Below, piece by piece: positions 18,531 to 26,800 of a stretch of DNA of 56,951 nt. The position numbers and the translations under genes were made by a program. Positions within the stretch are counted from its first letter, which is position 1. Each line of letters begins with the position of its first letter. The notes below the pieces were generated by a model that saw nothing but the letters and a program-made list of their open reading frames with translations, searched no databases and was not told the origin of the DNA. The DNA comes from Bacteroidota bacterium (GTDB lineage Bacteria; Bacteroidota; Bacteroidia; JAFLBG01): contig JAFLBG010000020.1 in the NCBI GenBank assembly GCA_017303975.1, forward strand, positions 1 to 56,951, in the 5' to 3' direction.

Positions 18531-19463
18531 ATGTATAAAGCTTTATTAATTGGATGTGGAAATATTGGAGCTTTATATGATATTGATAAGGATAGTGTAT
18601 TAACTCATGCAAAGGCGTATCATTTATCTGAAAATTTTAAACTATTTATTTACGATACTAACATTGAAGCTGCAAATAGAGTAGCTGCCAAATATAACGC
18701 AACTGTAGTTCAAGATATTTTTAATGAAAAATTTTATAAATACGATTGTATTAGCATTGCATCGCCTACCGTAACTCATTTCGATATTTTAAAAAAGGCA
18801 ATTACTGAAAGAGTGAAGGTAGTGCTCTGCGAAAAACCTATAACTTATAAAAGTTCAGAACTACTAGATCTTGAAAACTTATACAAGTTATCATCTACAA
18901 AAATTATCGTAAATTATATAAGAAGATTTCAGGAAAAGTACTCTATTCTAAAATCAACTATAGATAAGTGCTTTCCAAATACATTACCAAATGAAATTGT
19001 AATTAGGTATACTCGTGGTTTTGCAAATAATTGTAGCCACGCATTAGACACTTTGTCATTCCTGCTTAATAAAGACACCAATTTAGATGTGCAAGTAGAA
19101 TCAAGCCCCGTTTTTGATGCTTTTGAGAAAGACCCAACAGTTTCATTAAAAGGATTTTGGAATGAAATTCCTATTTATTGTCAAGGATTAATTAATGTTG
19201 AATATCCGCTTTTTGAAATCGAACTAATTTATACTGCAGGTTATGTTTCCATTAGAAATTCTGGAAACACAATCGAGGTTTTTGAGCGAAGAAAAACAGA
19301 TTCTTATTTGTTACCTTTGATTCAAATGGAAAATTGTATCAAAGATTATATGATTCCTGTTGTAGATAATGTTTTTAGAATTTTGGATGGAGAAATAGAA
19401 AGAGACAATTTTATAGAATCTATAAATATGAATAAAGAAGTACTAAGAGTAATCAATTTATAA
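18531..19463 (+). CDS. Gfo/Idh/MocA family oxidoreductase
   Basis: The 310-residue protein has an N-terminal Rossmann motif (LLIGCGNIGALYD, residues 5-17), an ASPTVTH segment at about residues 77-83 and the family's CEKPITYK at 99-106, containing the conserved Glu-Lys-Pro. These enzymes oxidise or reduce a sugar ring carbon with NAD(P). The next gene is an aminotransferase, so the pair may make a keto sugar and aminate it, or alter a nonulosonate. It starts immediately after the pseF stop. The substrate is unknown. Confidence 0.82.
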   Translation: MYKALLIGCGNIGALYDIDKDSVLTHAKAYHLSENFKLFIYDTNIEAANRVAAKYNATVVQDIFNEKFYKYDCISIASPTVTHFDILKKAITERVKVVLCEKPITYKSSELLDLENLYKLSSTKIIVNYIRRFQEKYSILKSTIDKCFPNTLPNEIVIRYTRGFANNCSHALDTLSFLLNKDTNLDVQVESSPVFDAFEKDPTVSLKGFWNEIPIYCQGLINVEYPLFEIELIYTAGYVSIRNSGNTIEVFERRKTDSYLLPLIQMENCIKDYMIPVVDNVFRILDGEIERDNFIESINMNKEVLRVINL

Positions 19464-19469
19464 TAAAGT

Positions 19470-20768
19470 ATGGCAAAACTGGCTATTAACGGAGGTGTTC
19501 CGATTAGGAAAAAATTATTTCCTGCCTATAATACAATAGGAGAGGAAGAGAAGAAGGCTGTAATGAGCGTTTTAAATAGTGGCAACTTATCGCAGTTTTT
19601 AGGAGCATGGCACAAAGATTTTTATGGAGGACCTACAGTCCAACAATTTGAAAAAAACTGGAGTGCTGTATTTCAATCCAAGTACGCTATTTCCCTTAAT
19701 TCAAATACTTCAGGATTATTTACTGCAATTGGAGCCTGTGGAATTAAACCTGGAGATGAAGTAATTGTTTCTCCTTATACTATGAGTGCAAGCGCATTGG
19801 CTCCAATTATATATGGCGCTGTTCCGGTTTTTGCAGATGTCGATTACGATAATTTTGGGCTAAGTCCAGAAAGTATTGAAAAAAATATTACTCCAAGAAC
19901 CAAGGCAATAATAGTAGTACATATTTTTGGCAACCCTGCTAAAATGGATGAAATAATGGCAATTGCCCAAAAATATAATCTTTTTATTATAGAAGATTGT
20001 GCGCAAGCGCCCATGGCTAAGTATAAGAATAAATATGTTGGCACAATTGGTCATATTGGCGTATTTAGTTTGAACTATCATAAACATATACATACAGGTG
20101 AAGGAGGAGTTATTATAACTAATAGTGATAATTTGGCTGAGCGATGTTATTTAATTCGGAATCATGGAGAAAATATTGTGGAGCCTAAAGGTGTTAAAGA
20201 CGCGTTTAATACCTATGGATTTAACTATAGAATGACAGAAATGGAGGCTGCTGTTGGGATTGAACAATTAAAAAAACTTCCTAAATTAATCGATGAGCGA
20301 CTGAAAAATGCAGCTTATTTTGCTAGTAAATTAGGTGCTATCGATGGCATAGAGGCCCCGTTAATTGATGATAATGCGTTAGCTGTTTATTATTTGCAAG
20401 CTTTTAAGTTTAAAAAGGATAAAATAGGAGTTGATAGAAATATTTTTATTAATGCAATTAAAGCTGAAATTCCTTCTGCAGAATTAAGAGAGGATACACC
20501 TCTAATTGGATCCGGTTATGTAAAACCTCTTTATTTGCAACCCTTGTATCAGCAAAGAGCCACACATTGTTCATTCAACTGTGAAAAATATAAGGGGCAG
20601 GTAAATTATAGTAAAGGAATTTGTCCAAATGCAGAGAAGTTACATTTTGAAGAATTATTTACACATGAGTATATGAGACCCGGTATGACAAAGCAAGATA
20701 TAGATGATGTAATTTCTGCTTTTTATAAAGTAAATGATAATATCAGTGAGTTAGTTGTAAATGTATAA
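19470..20768 (+). CDS. DegT/DnrJ/EryC1 PLP-dependent sugar aminotransferase
   Basis: The 432-residue protein starts LAINGGVPIRKKLFP, the entry typical of the AHBA synthase/StsC branch of DegT aminotransferases. Lys205 in SLNYHKHIHTGEGG is the PLP-linked lysine, and IIEDCAQAP at 173-181 gives the pyridine-contact aspartate. It is longer than PseC because of a C-terminal region (about 340-410) with three cysteines (THCSFNCEKY and GICPNAE), which I do not assign. It should aminate a keto sugar or keto-cyclitol, perhaps the product of the preceding oxidoreductase. Its gene overlaps the next by eight bases. Confidence 0.88.
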   Translation: MAKLAINGGVPIRKKLFPAYNTIGEEEKKAVMSVLNSGNLSQFLGAWHKDFYGGPTVQQFEKNWSAVFQSKYAISLNSNTSGLFTAIGACGIKPGDEVIVSPYTMSASALAPIIYGAVPVFADVDYDNFGLSPESIEKNITPRTKAIIVVHIFGNPAKMDEIMAIAQKYNLFIIEDCAQAPMAKYKNKYVGTIGHIGVFSLNYHKHIHTGEGGVIITNSDNLAERCYLIRNHGENIVEPKGVKDAFNTYGFNYRMTEMEAAVGIEQLKKLPKLIDERLKNAAYFASKLGAIDGIEAPLIDDNALAVYYLQAFKFKKDKIGVDRNIFINAIKAEIPSAELREDTPLIGSGYVKPLYLQPLYQQRATHCSFNCEKYKGQVNYSKGICPNAEKLHFEELFTHEYMRPGMTKQDIDDVISAFYKVNDNISELVVNV

Positions 20769-21738
20769 TTTGTCAGGAAAAGGGTTATTTGTTTTTAGTG
20801 ATCCTGGTGGAGCTAAGCCTATACTAGCCTATATAACACTATTTAATTTAAATAATTCTTGTATTGTAATTTCTGATAGGGAGTATGTTTTTTTTTCAGA
20901 CTATTTAGTACCTGTCCAAAAATACAAAGGAGAGTTACCTATTGATTACATTAAAAAAAATAGACCCGACTTCATATTTACAGGAACTTCGTATACATCA
21001 AAAATTGAGTTGTCGTTTATTGAAGCCGCAAATAAACTAAATATACCTACATATACTTTTGTTGATCATTACACACGCTTTTTGGATAGATTTGAAATTA
21101 GATCCAATGAATTTATTTTCCCACGATTTATTTTGGTTGGTGATGAAAAGCTCTATTCCATAGCTAAACAAAGTGTATTTAATTCAGAAGTATTAGTAAG
21201 TGGAAATTTCCACCATCAATTTTTAAGAAAATGGAAACCCTCCGCTTCCAAGTACAACTTTTTTAAAGAAAATGAAATACCTACAGAAGGTAAGATAATT
21301 GTATTTGCTCCAGACCCCTTAACAAATGTTGGAGGAGCTGCTGTTTATGGATTGGATGAGATAAGTGTGTTTAAAGAATTGGCAAATGTATTTAGACGTT
21401 TTAATTGTGATGAATATACTTTTATTATTAAAACACATCCAAACCAAAATGTTGAATTGTTAAAAGCTGAAGCTGCATTAATTGATGATGTTAATATCCT
21501 TTTTACCCCAAATGCAAACACCAACAGTTTGTTATACTATTCTGATTTGGTAATTGGTATATTCTCTAATATCTTAGTAGAGGCAAACATAATGGGAGTA
21601 AAAGTTGTAAGGTATTTAAATAAACTAACAGCAATTGATCCATTTAAAGATTTAAACTTGGGAATAGCCATTAATAGTCAAGATGAGTTATATGATTATT
21701 TATCAAAAGATTTAAAAGTAAAAGCATGCAAGAAGTAA
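20761..21738 (+). CDS. GT-B-like protein of unknown function; candidate stand-in for PseG or a glycosyltransferase
   Basis: I do not recognise this 325-residue protein to family level. The N-terminal half begins with a glycine-rich loop (GLFVFSDPGGAKPILAY) and alternating strands and helices; the C-terminal half has IIKTHPNQN (His226-Pro227) and LVIGIFSNILVEAN, like the second Rossmann domain of GT-B enzymes such as CDP-glycerol transferases and bacterial sialyltransferases. PseG, the UDP-sugar hydrolase missing from this pathway, is also a GT-B-fold protein, but its GxGHxxR N-terminal motif is absent here. Alternatives are a glycosyltransferase or a UDP-sugar hydrolase of new type. It overlaps both neighbours, so it is part of the operon. 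Confidence 0.6.
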   Translation: MYNLSGKGLFVFSDPGGAKPILAYITLFNLNNSCIVISDREYVFFSDYLVPVQKYKGELPIDYIKKNRPDFIFTGTSYTSKIELSFIEAANKLNIPTYTFVDHYTRFLDRFEIRSNEFIFPRFILVGDEKLYSIAKQSVFNSEVLVSGNFHHQFLRKWKPSASKYNFFKENEIPTEGKIIVFAPDPLTNVGGAAVYGLDEISVFKELANVFRRFNCDEYTFIIKTHPNQNVELLKAEAALIDDVNILFTPNANTNSLLYYSDLVIGIFSNILVEANIMGVKVVRYLNKLTAIDPFKDLNLGIAINSQDELYDYLSKDLKVKACKK

Positions 21739-22298
21739 TCGATCCACGCGATATTTTTATTAAGGGAAAAAGTGTTGTTTTAAAAGCGCTAACTAAGAGT
21801 GACGTTGAAAATAGCAACTGGTATGGGTGGTTTAATGACGAGGAATTAAGTAAAACACTTCAGAAACATTATTTTCCTAATTCCTTAGAATCTCAACTAG
21901 ATTTTTGGGAGAAAAATATACTAAACTCGAGGGATAAACTTCAACTAGGTATTTGTAGGACAGATAGTTCTAATTTGTTAGGCGTAGTAAGTTTAAATAA
22001 TATTGATTTTATAAATAGAAAGTGTGAATATGCTATTGTAGTTGGTGAGAAGTCTGGTCAAAATATTAATATTTTTTTAGAAACTACCAATCTGATATTT
22101 AACCACGCATTTAATACATTGAATATGAATAGAATATATGGTGGGGGTATTTCAAAGGAACTGGTAAGTTTAATGTGTAGGTCTCTTGGTTGCAAGGAAG
22201 AAGGAGTTTCTAGGCAAGAAATTTTTAAAAATGGAGAGTACCATGATGCTTACAGATATGGCATTCTAAAAAGTGAATTTGTTTTTAAGTTAAGATAA
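21726..22298 (+). CDS. GNAT family N-acyltransferase (second of the locus)
   Basis: The 190-residue protein resembles RimJ/PseH-like sugar GNATs: a VVLKALTKSDVENSNWYGW opening, a GVVSLNNIDFINRKCEYAI pair of strands at about residues 84-102, and LMCRSLGCKEEGVSRQEIF near 150-168. It starts inside the previous gene (13-base overlap) and is eight bases before the FkbH gene. It could acetylate the amino sugar from the upstream aminotransferase, or transfer the acyl group carried by the downstream ACP; the sequence does not decide between these. Confidence 0.75.
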   Translation: MQEVIDPRDIFIKGKSVVLKALTKSDVENSNWYGWFNDEELSKTLQKHYFPNSLESQLDFWEKNILNSRDKLQLGICRTDSSNLLGVVSLNNIDFINRKCEYAIVVGEKSGQNINIFLETTNLIFNHAFNTLNMNRIYGGGISKELVSLMCRSLGCKEEGVSRQEIFKNGEYHDAYRYGILKSEFVFKLR

Positions 22299-22306
22299 GG
22301 AATAGA

Positions 22307-24034
22307 ATGAAATTCTCTGAGATTCTGCGTTTAAATAAGGAATTTAGATTTTCTCTTGAAAAAACTCCAGTTTATCCTATTTCCGTGATATCTAATGTTG
22401 TTGTAAATCAATTGCAACCAATATTGGAGTATGAGTTAAGAGTTAATTTCGTTAATGCTGAAGTAGCTATTGGGGATTACGATGCTATAATTCAAGATAG
22501 TGTAAAATCTTCAGAAAAAAGTATGGTGGTTTTGTTTTGGGAAATTGCCAATCTTATCGATGGTTTTCAATATAAAGCCCCTTTATTGTCATTAAAAGAG
22601 ACGGAAGAGCTTGTTGAAAGATTTAAGTCGGAAATAGACTTTGCGCTAAAAAACTTAGAAAAACTTCCTTTGGTTCTTTTTAATAAGTTCAGTACACTAG
22701 CATTCAACCATCCCTATATAAAAAAAAATAATTTTGATTTTATTTGCGATCAACTTAATAATTACATTGAGTCAAAACAATCTCATAATGTTATAATAAT
22801 TGACATTGATAAATTAATAGCTAAATGTTCAATAGAAAAATCTTTTGATTTTAGAAATTATTATTCTTCTAAAGCCCTTTATTCGGTAGACTTTTTTAGG
22901 GAATACGCTTCGTTTATTAAGCCAATAGTTTTATCTGCAACAGGTAAGTCAAAAAAAGCATTGATATTTGATTGCGATAATACACTTTGGAATGGGATAG
23001 TTGGAGAGGATGGGTTAGATGGAATTCAAATGTCTTCTAAAACAGCAAAAGGTGTAGTCTTTGAAGAGGTGCAACATTTGGCTAAAGACTTAGCACGTAA
23101 GGGAATTGTTATTGGATTAAATAGTAAGAATAATGCCTCAGATGTTAACGAGGTATTTAGCAATAATAAAGCAATTACTATTAAGGATGAAGATATTGTA
23201 ATTAAGAAGGTTAACTGGAATGATAAAGTGTCAAATCTAAAGGAAATTGCAAAAGATTTGAATATTGGGATTGATAGCCTATTATTTGTAGATGATTCTG
23301 ATTTTGAAATAAACCTAGTAAGAGAAACCCTACCTCAAGTTGTTACGATGCAAGTTCCAAAACAGCTTTATTTGTATCCACAAGAATTTCGTAAAAGGCA
23401 AGAATGTTTTTTTACGTTATCTAATTCCAATGAAGACTCTAATCGTATTAAAATGTACAAAGATGAGCAAAAGAGAGAAACAGAAAAAGCATCTTTTGTC
23501 AATATAGGTGAGTATTTAAAGTCGCTCGACTTGAGTATTGTGGTTTATATTGATAATAAAGCTCAAATTGCACGTATTGCACAGCTTACTCAAAAGACAA
23601 ATCAGTTTAACTTTACAACCAAAAGATATACTGAAACAGAAATTACTAGCTTTATTGAAAGCAAATCACATAAAGTATTTACAATTGAAGTAAGAGATAA
23701 ATTTGGAGATTTTGGATTAACAGGGGTAATTATTGTTGAAATTAAAGACGATTCAGCTCTAATTGATACTTTTTTAATGAGTTGTAGGGTTTTAGGGAGG
23801 AACTTAGAACTTAAATTTTTAGATTTGGTAATCGAAGAGCTTAGACTTATTGGAATTAAAAAAATTGTGGCATCTTATTATAAAACAATAAAAAATAATC
23901 AGGTTCAAGTTTTTTATGAGAATAATGGTTTTTTAGTAATGAAACAAAATGAGATTGAAAAGTTTTATGAACTCAATATTGCCAATTATAAATTACATCA
24001 ATTAGATTACATTAGCTCAAAATATGATAGATAA
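22307..24034 (+). CDS. FkbH-like HAD-IIIC protein (glyceryl-ACP synthase type)
   Basis: The 575-residue protein matches FkbH-like fusions. Residues 1-205 form an N-terminal domain, the HAD domain begins at about 217 with LIFDCDNTLWNG (Asp222-x-Asp224), LLFVDDSDFEI near 325 is HAD motif III, and the C-terminal part (about 400-575) has a GNAT-like fold with FGDFGLTGVI and ending NNQVQVFYENNGF. FkbH enzymes take 1,3-bisphosphoglycerate and load a glyceryl group on an acyl carrier protein. The next gene is an ACP overlapping by 11 bases, as expected. Similar HAD/ACP pairs occur in flagellin glycosylation loci of Campylobacter. The product here is inferred. Confidence 0.88.
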   Translation: MKFSEILRLNKEFRFSLEKTPVYPISVISNVVVNQLQPILEYELRVNFVNAEVAIGDYDAIIQDSVKSSEKSMVVLFWEIANLIDGFQYKAPLLSLKETEELVERFKSEIDFALKNLEKLPLVLFNKFSTLAFNHPYIKKNNFDFICDQLNNYIESKQSHNVIIIDIDKLIAKCSIEKSFDFRNYYSSKALYSVDFFREYASFIKPIVLSATGKSKKALIFDCDNTLWNGIVGEDGLDGIQMSSKTAKGVVFEEVQHLAKDLARKGIVIGLNSKNNASDVNEVFSNNKAITIKDEDIVIKKVNWNDKVSNLKEIAKDLNIGIDSLLFVDDSDFEINLVRETLPQVVTMQVPKQLYLYPQEFRKRQECFFTLSNSNEDSNRIKMYKDEQKRETEKASFVNIGEYLKSLDLSIVVYIDNKAQIARIAQLTQKTNQFNFTTKRYTETEITSFIESKSHKVFTIEVRDKFGDFGLTGVIIVEIKDDSALIDTFLMSCRVLGRNLELKFLDLVIEELRLIGIKKIVASYYKTIKNNQVQVFYENNGFLVMKQNEIEKFYELNIANYKLHQLDYISSKYDR

Positions 24035-24254
24035 AATAAAATTAATAATGGCTACAGTTTTTGATGTAGAGTCATCTTCTATAGCTCAAGAAACATCTTC
24101 TGAAACTATTGAAAAGTGGGATTCAATTAACCATATGAATTTGATTACGTCATTAGAAGATGAATTTGATATTCGTTTTGATGATGCTGAAATTGCAGAA
24201 ATGCTTAATTTTAAAGCTATTTTTGAAAGTGTTACTAAAAAAATTAACAAGTAA
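24024..24254 (+). CDS. Acyl carrier protein
   Basis: This small acidic protein of 76 residues has the ACP phosphopantetheine site Ser34 in EKWDSINHMNL and the helix III region IRFDDAEIAEML. It is too far from fatty-acid genes to be the housekeeping AcpP, and it overlaps the FkbH-like gene by 11 bases. It is the probable carrier of the glyceryl (or other acyl) group. A phosphopantetheinyl transferase is not in the window. Confidence 0.9.
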   Translation: MIDKIKLIMATVFDVESSSIAQETSSETIEKWDSINHMNLITSLEDEFDIRFDDAEIAEMLNFKAIFESVTKKINK

Positions 24255-24259
24255 ATAAA

Positions 24260-25030
24260 ATGACAAAGGATTTAAACGAATTGCAACAGGTCTATGATTA
24301 TGCTTCATATTTACCTGAACAATATAGAAATGAAATAGAAGAGTACTATACCAATAGTATTGGAACAAACGCCTGGAAACTACAAAATTTTCCTAAATAT
24401 GTTCCTCGTCAGTCTCTCACTAGATTTTTGGTTAGATACGAAATATTCAAAAAAATATTAAATATTCAAGGTTCTATAGTTGAGATTGGCGTTTTAGATG
24501 GTGCTAGTTTAATGTCTTGGGCTCAGTTTAGTGCAATATTTGAACATTTAAATCATCAACGGAAGATTTTTGGTTTTGATATGTTTGGTGATAAGCCTTC
24601 AATTGGAGAACATGATAAAACAGGTATTGCATTGAAGCAGTATGAGGATGGGAAAATGGGATTGGATTCGTTTGAAGATATTTCAAAAGCGATAAAAGTA
24701 TTTGATAAAAATAGATTTCTAAATTCTATTGAGAAGGTTGTTTTGGTAAAAGGCGATGTTAAAAAAACAGCTCCTGAGTTTATTCAAAAAAATCCGGAAA
24801 CAATTGTTAGTTTGCTTTATCTGGATGTAAATCTTTACGAGCCTACCAAAGCTGCTTTAGATGCCTTTTTGCCTAGAATGCCAAAAGGCGCTGTAATTGT
24901 TTTCGATGAATTAAATGATAGAGGTTTACCAGGTGAGACTCTAGCGGTTTTGGATTCTATCGATATTAAAAAATTAAGGATAGAACGTTTCCCATTTGAT
25001 ACAAAAATTTCTTTTGCTGTAATTGACTAA
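24260..25030 (+). CDS. TylF/MycF-type SAM-dependent O-methyltransferase
   Basis: The 256-residue protein looks like the TylF (macrocin O-methyltransferase) family: IVEIGVLDGASLMSWAQ at residues 73-89 is the SAM motif, IFGFDMFGDKPSIGEHD at about 103-119 is the family's second block, and LLYLDVNLYEPTKAALD near 190 contains the metal-binding aspartate region, followed by KGAVIVFDELND. TylF-type enzymes methylate sugar hydroxyls in a Mg-dependent way. Being five bases after the ACP gene, it may methylate the ACP-bound glyceryl group or the modified sugar; both are inference. Confidence 0.82.
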   Translation: MTKDLNELQQVYDYASYLPEQYRNEIEEYYTNSIGTNAWKLQNFPKYVPRQSLTRFLVRYEIFKKILNIQGSIVEIGVLDGASLMSWAQFSAIFEHLNHQRKIFGFDMFGDKPSIGEHDKTGIALKQYEDGKMGLDSFEDISKAIKVFDKNRFLNSIEKVVLVKGDVKKTAPEFIQKNPETIVSLLYLDVNLYEPTKAALDAFLPRMPKGAVIVFDELNDRGLPGETLAVLDSIDIKKLRIERFPFDTKISFAVID

Positions 25031-25041
25031 TTAATTCAATT

Positions 25042-26175
25042 GTGAAGTACTGTAAAGAATGTCTTCAAACGGATAGCAGACCTGGTATAGCTTTTAATAA
25101 AGAGGGAGTATGTCCGGCATGTACCTATCATAAAAGTTTAAGTCTTGTTGACTGGGATGAGCGTAGAGCAGAATTAGATACTATTGTATCCTTTGGTAAA
25201 GCGAATAATAGTTCCGGATATGACTGTATTATTGGTGTAAGTGGTGGTAAAGATAGTACTCGTCAGGCATTTTTTGTAAAAGATGTATTGAAAATGAATC
25301 CTTTGTTAGTTTGTTTGAGTTATCCTCCAGAACAAATTACACAAAGAGGAGTTGATAATGTGTCAAATATGATTAAACATGGATTTGATTGTATTGTAAT
25401 AAATCCTGCACCCCAAACTTGGCGAACTCTTATGAGAAGAGGGTTTCTAGAATTTGGAAATTGGGGTAAATCTACCGAATTAGCTTTGTTTAGTAGTGTT
25501 CCAAGATTAGCTATTGCGTATCAAATTCCATTAATTTGGTGGGGTGAAAATGCCGCATTACAATTAGGAGATTTAAATGTTATGGGCAAAAATGGAAGTG
25601 ATGGAAATAATTTACGTAAAATGAATACTTTAGGTGGCGGGGATTATACTTGGATATTGAAAGATAATGAGATAAAAAAAAATGAAATTCTTCAATATTG
25701 TTATCCTTCAGAAAAAGATATGGAGGATGCCAATTTAAGAATTACATTTTTAGGCTATTTTTGGAAAGATTGGTCACTAAGAGATAATGGTAATTTTTCT
25801 GCACTAAGAGGTTTAGAAATTAGAAATGAAAACCCTGTTGATATTGGAGATTATTTGGGTGTTACAGGTTTAGATGAGGATTGGGTAGGATTGAACCAAA
25901 TGATAAAGTATCTTAAATATGGATTTGGTCGCGTAACAGACTATGTAAATGAAGATATTCGAAATGGTCGTTTAACTAGAGATGAAGCTATACAGTTGGT
26001 AGAGAAATACGATGGAAAATGTTCAGGTAGTTATATAAAGAGTTTTTCGGATTATATCGGAATTACAGTCGATGATTTTTGGGGTCAAATAGATTCTTAT
26101 GTAAACAAAAGTTTGTTTGAAAAGGATAATAATCTCAGGTGGAAACCTAAATTTAAAGTTGGGTTTAATTCGTGA
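25042..26175 (+). CDS. pseA: N-acetyl sugar amidotransferase (PseA/WbpG family), canonical copy
   Basis: PseA/WbpG enzymes turn an N-acetyl group of a sugar or nonulosonate into an N-acetimidoyl (acetamidino) group using ATP and ammonia. The 377-residue protein has a zinc-ribbon-like start (Cys4, Cys7, Cys24, Cys27) and the ATP pyrophosphatase PP-loop SGGKDS at residues 67-72. A GTG start at 25042 is used because KYCKEC must be at the N-terminus. The HisH-like glutaminase gene follows with a GTGA start-stop overlap, giving the ammonia source. Confidence 0.9.
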   Translation: MKYCKECLQTDSRPGIAFNKEGVCPACTYHKSLSLVDWDERRAELDTIVSFGKANNSSGYDCIIGVSGGKDSTRQAFFVKDVLKMNPLLVCLSYPPEQITQRGVDNVSNMIKHGFDCIVINPAPQTWRTLMRRGFLEFGNWGKSTELALFSSVPRLAIAYQIPLIWWGENAALQLGDLNVMGKNGSDGNNLRKMNTLGGGDYTWILKDNEIKKNEILQYCYPSEKDMEDANLRITFLGYFWKDWSLRDNGNFSALRGLEIRNENPVDIGDYLGVTGLDEDWVGLNQMIKYLKYGFGRVTDYVNEDIRNGRLTRDEAIQLVEKYDGKCSGSYIKSFSDYIGITVDDFWGQIDSYVNKSLFEKDNNLRWKPKFKVGFNS

Positions 26176-26798
26176 GTAAGAAACAAAAAATAGTAATTAT
26201 TGATTATGGTGTTGGAAATGTGCATTCCGTTGCAAACGCTATTTCTTTTCTTGGTTATAGTAAATTAAAAATATCAGATAAGGAGATTGATATTAATGGA
26301 GCTGACACTTTGATTTTGCCAGGGGTTGGAGCTTTTGATGAGGCAATGAGAAATTTAAATAAAAGGAATTTACATTTAATTTTGGGGGAAAATGTTTTAG
26401 TGAAAAAGAAGAAAATTTTAGGAATTTGTGTAGGTATGCAAATGTTGGCTTCGTATTCTGAAGAGAATGGGATACATAAAGGATTGGATTGGATTAAAGG
26501 AAGTGTTAAAAAACTTGAAGTTTCTAGCCCTTTTTCTGTTCCTCATGTTGGATGGAATGATATTCTTATTAAGAAATCTGCCCCTCTTTTTGATAATTGT
26601 ATTAATATGGCGCATTTCTATTTTGACCATAGTTATCATTTTGAAACAGAGTTGTCTAATATTGCCGCAGAATGCGACTATGGAATTAAATTAACTGCAG
26701 CGGTTCAATTAGAAAATATTTTTGGGGTTCAATTTCATCCGGAAAAAAGTCAATTAAATGGACTAAGGATGTTTCGTTCTTTTTTCAATTCTATATAA
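26172..26798 (+). CDS. HisH-like glutamine amidotransferase subunit for acetamidino synthesis
   Basis: The 208-residue protein is a class I glutamine amidotransferase of the HisH type. The nucleophile is Cys86 in LGICVGMQML, and His189 with Glu191 in VQFHPEKSQ complete the triad; the LILPGVGAFDEAM loop is also as in HisH. It would release ammonia from glutamine and pass it to the HisF-like partner encoded two bases downstream. It lies between two sugar amidotransferase genes and no histidine genes are present, so a role in acetamidino-sugar formation is far more likely than histidine synthesis. It starts with GTG overlapping the previous stop. Confidence 0.9.
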   Translation: MSKKQKIVIIDYGVGNVHSVANAISFLGYSKLKISDKEIDINGADTLILPGVGAFDEAMRNLNKRNLHLILGENVLVKKKKILGICVGMQMLASYSEENGIHKGLDWIKGSVKKLEVSSPFSVPHVGWNDILIKKSAPLFDNCINMAHFYFDHSYHFETELSNIAAECDYGIKLTAAVQLENIFGVQFHPEKSQLNGLRMFRSFFNSI

Positions 26799-26800
26799 AT

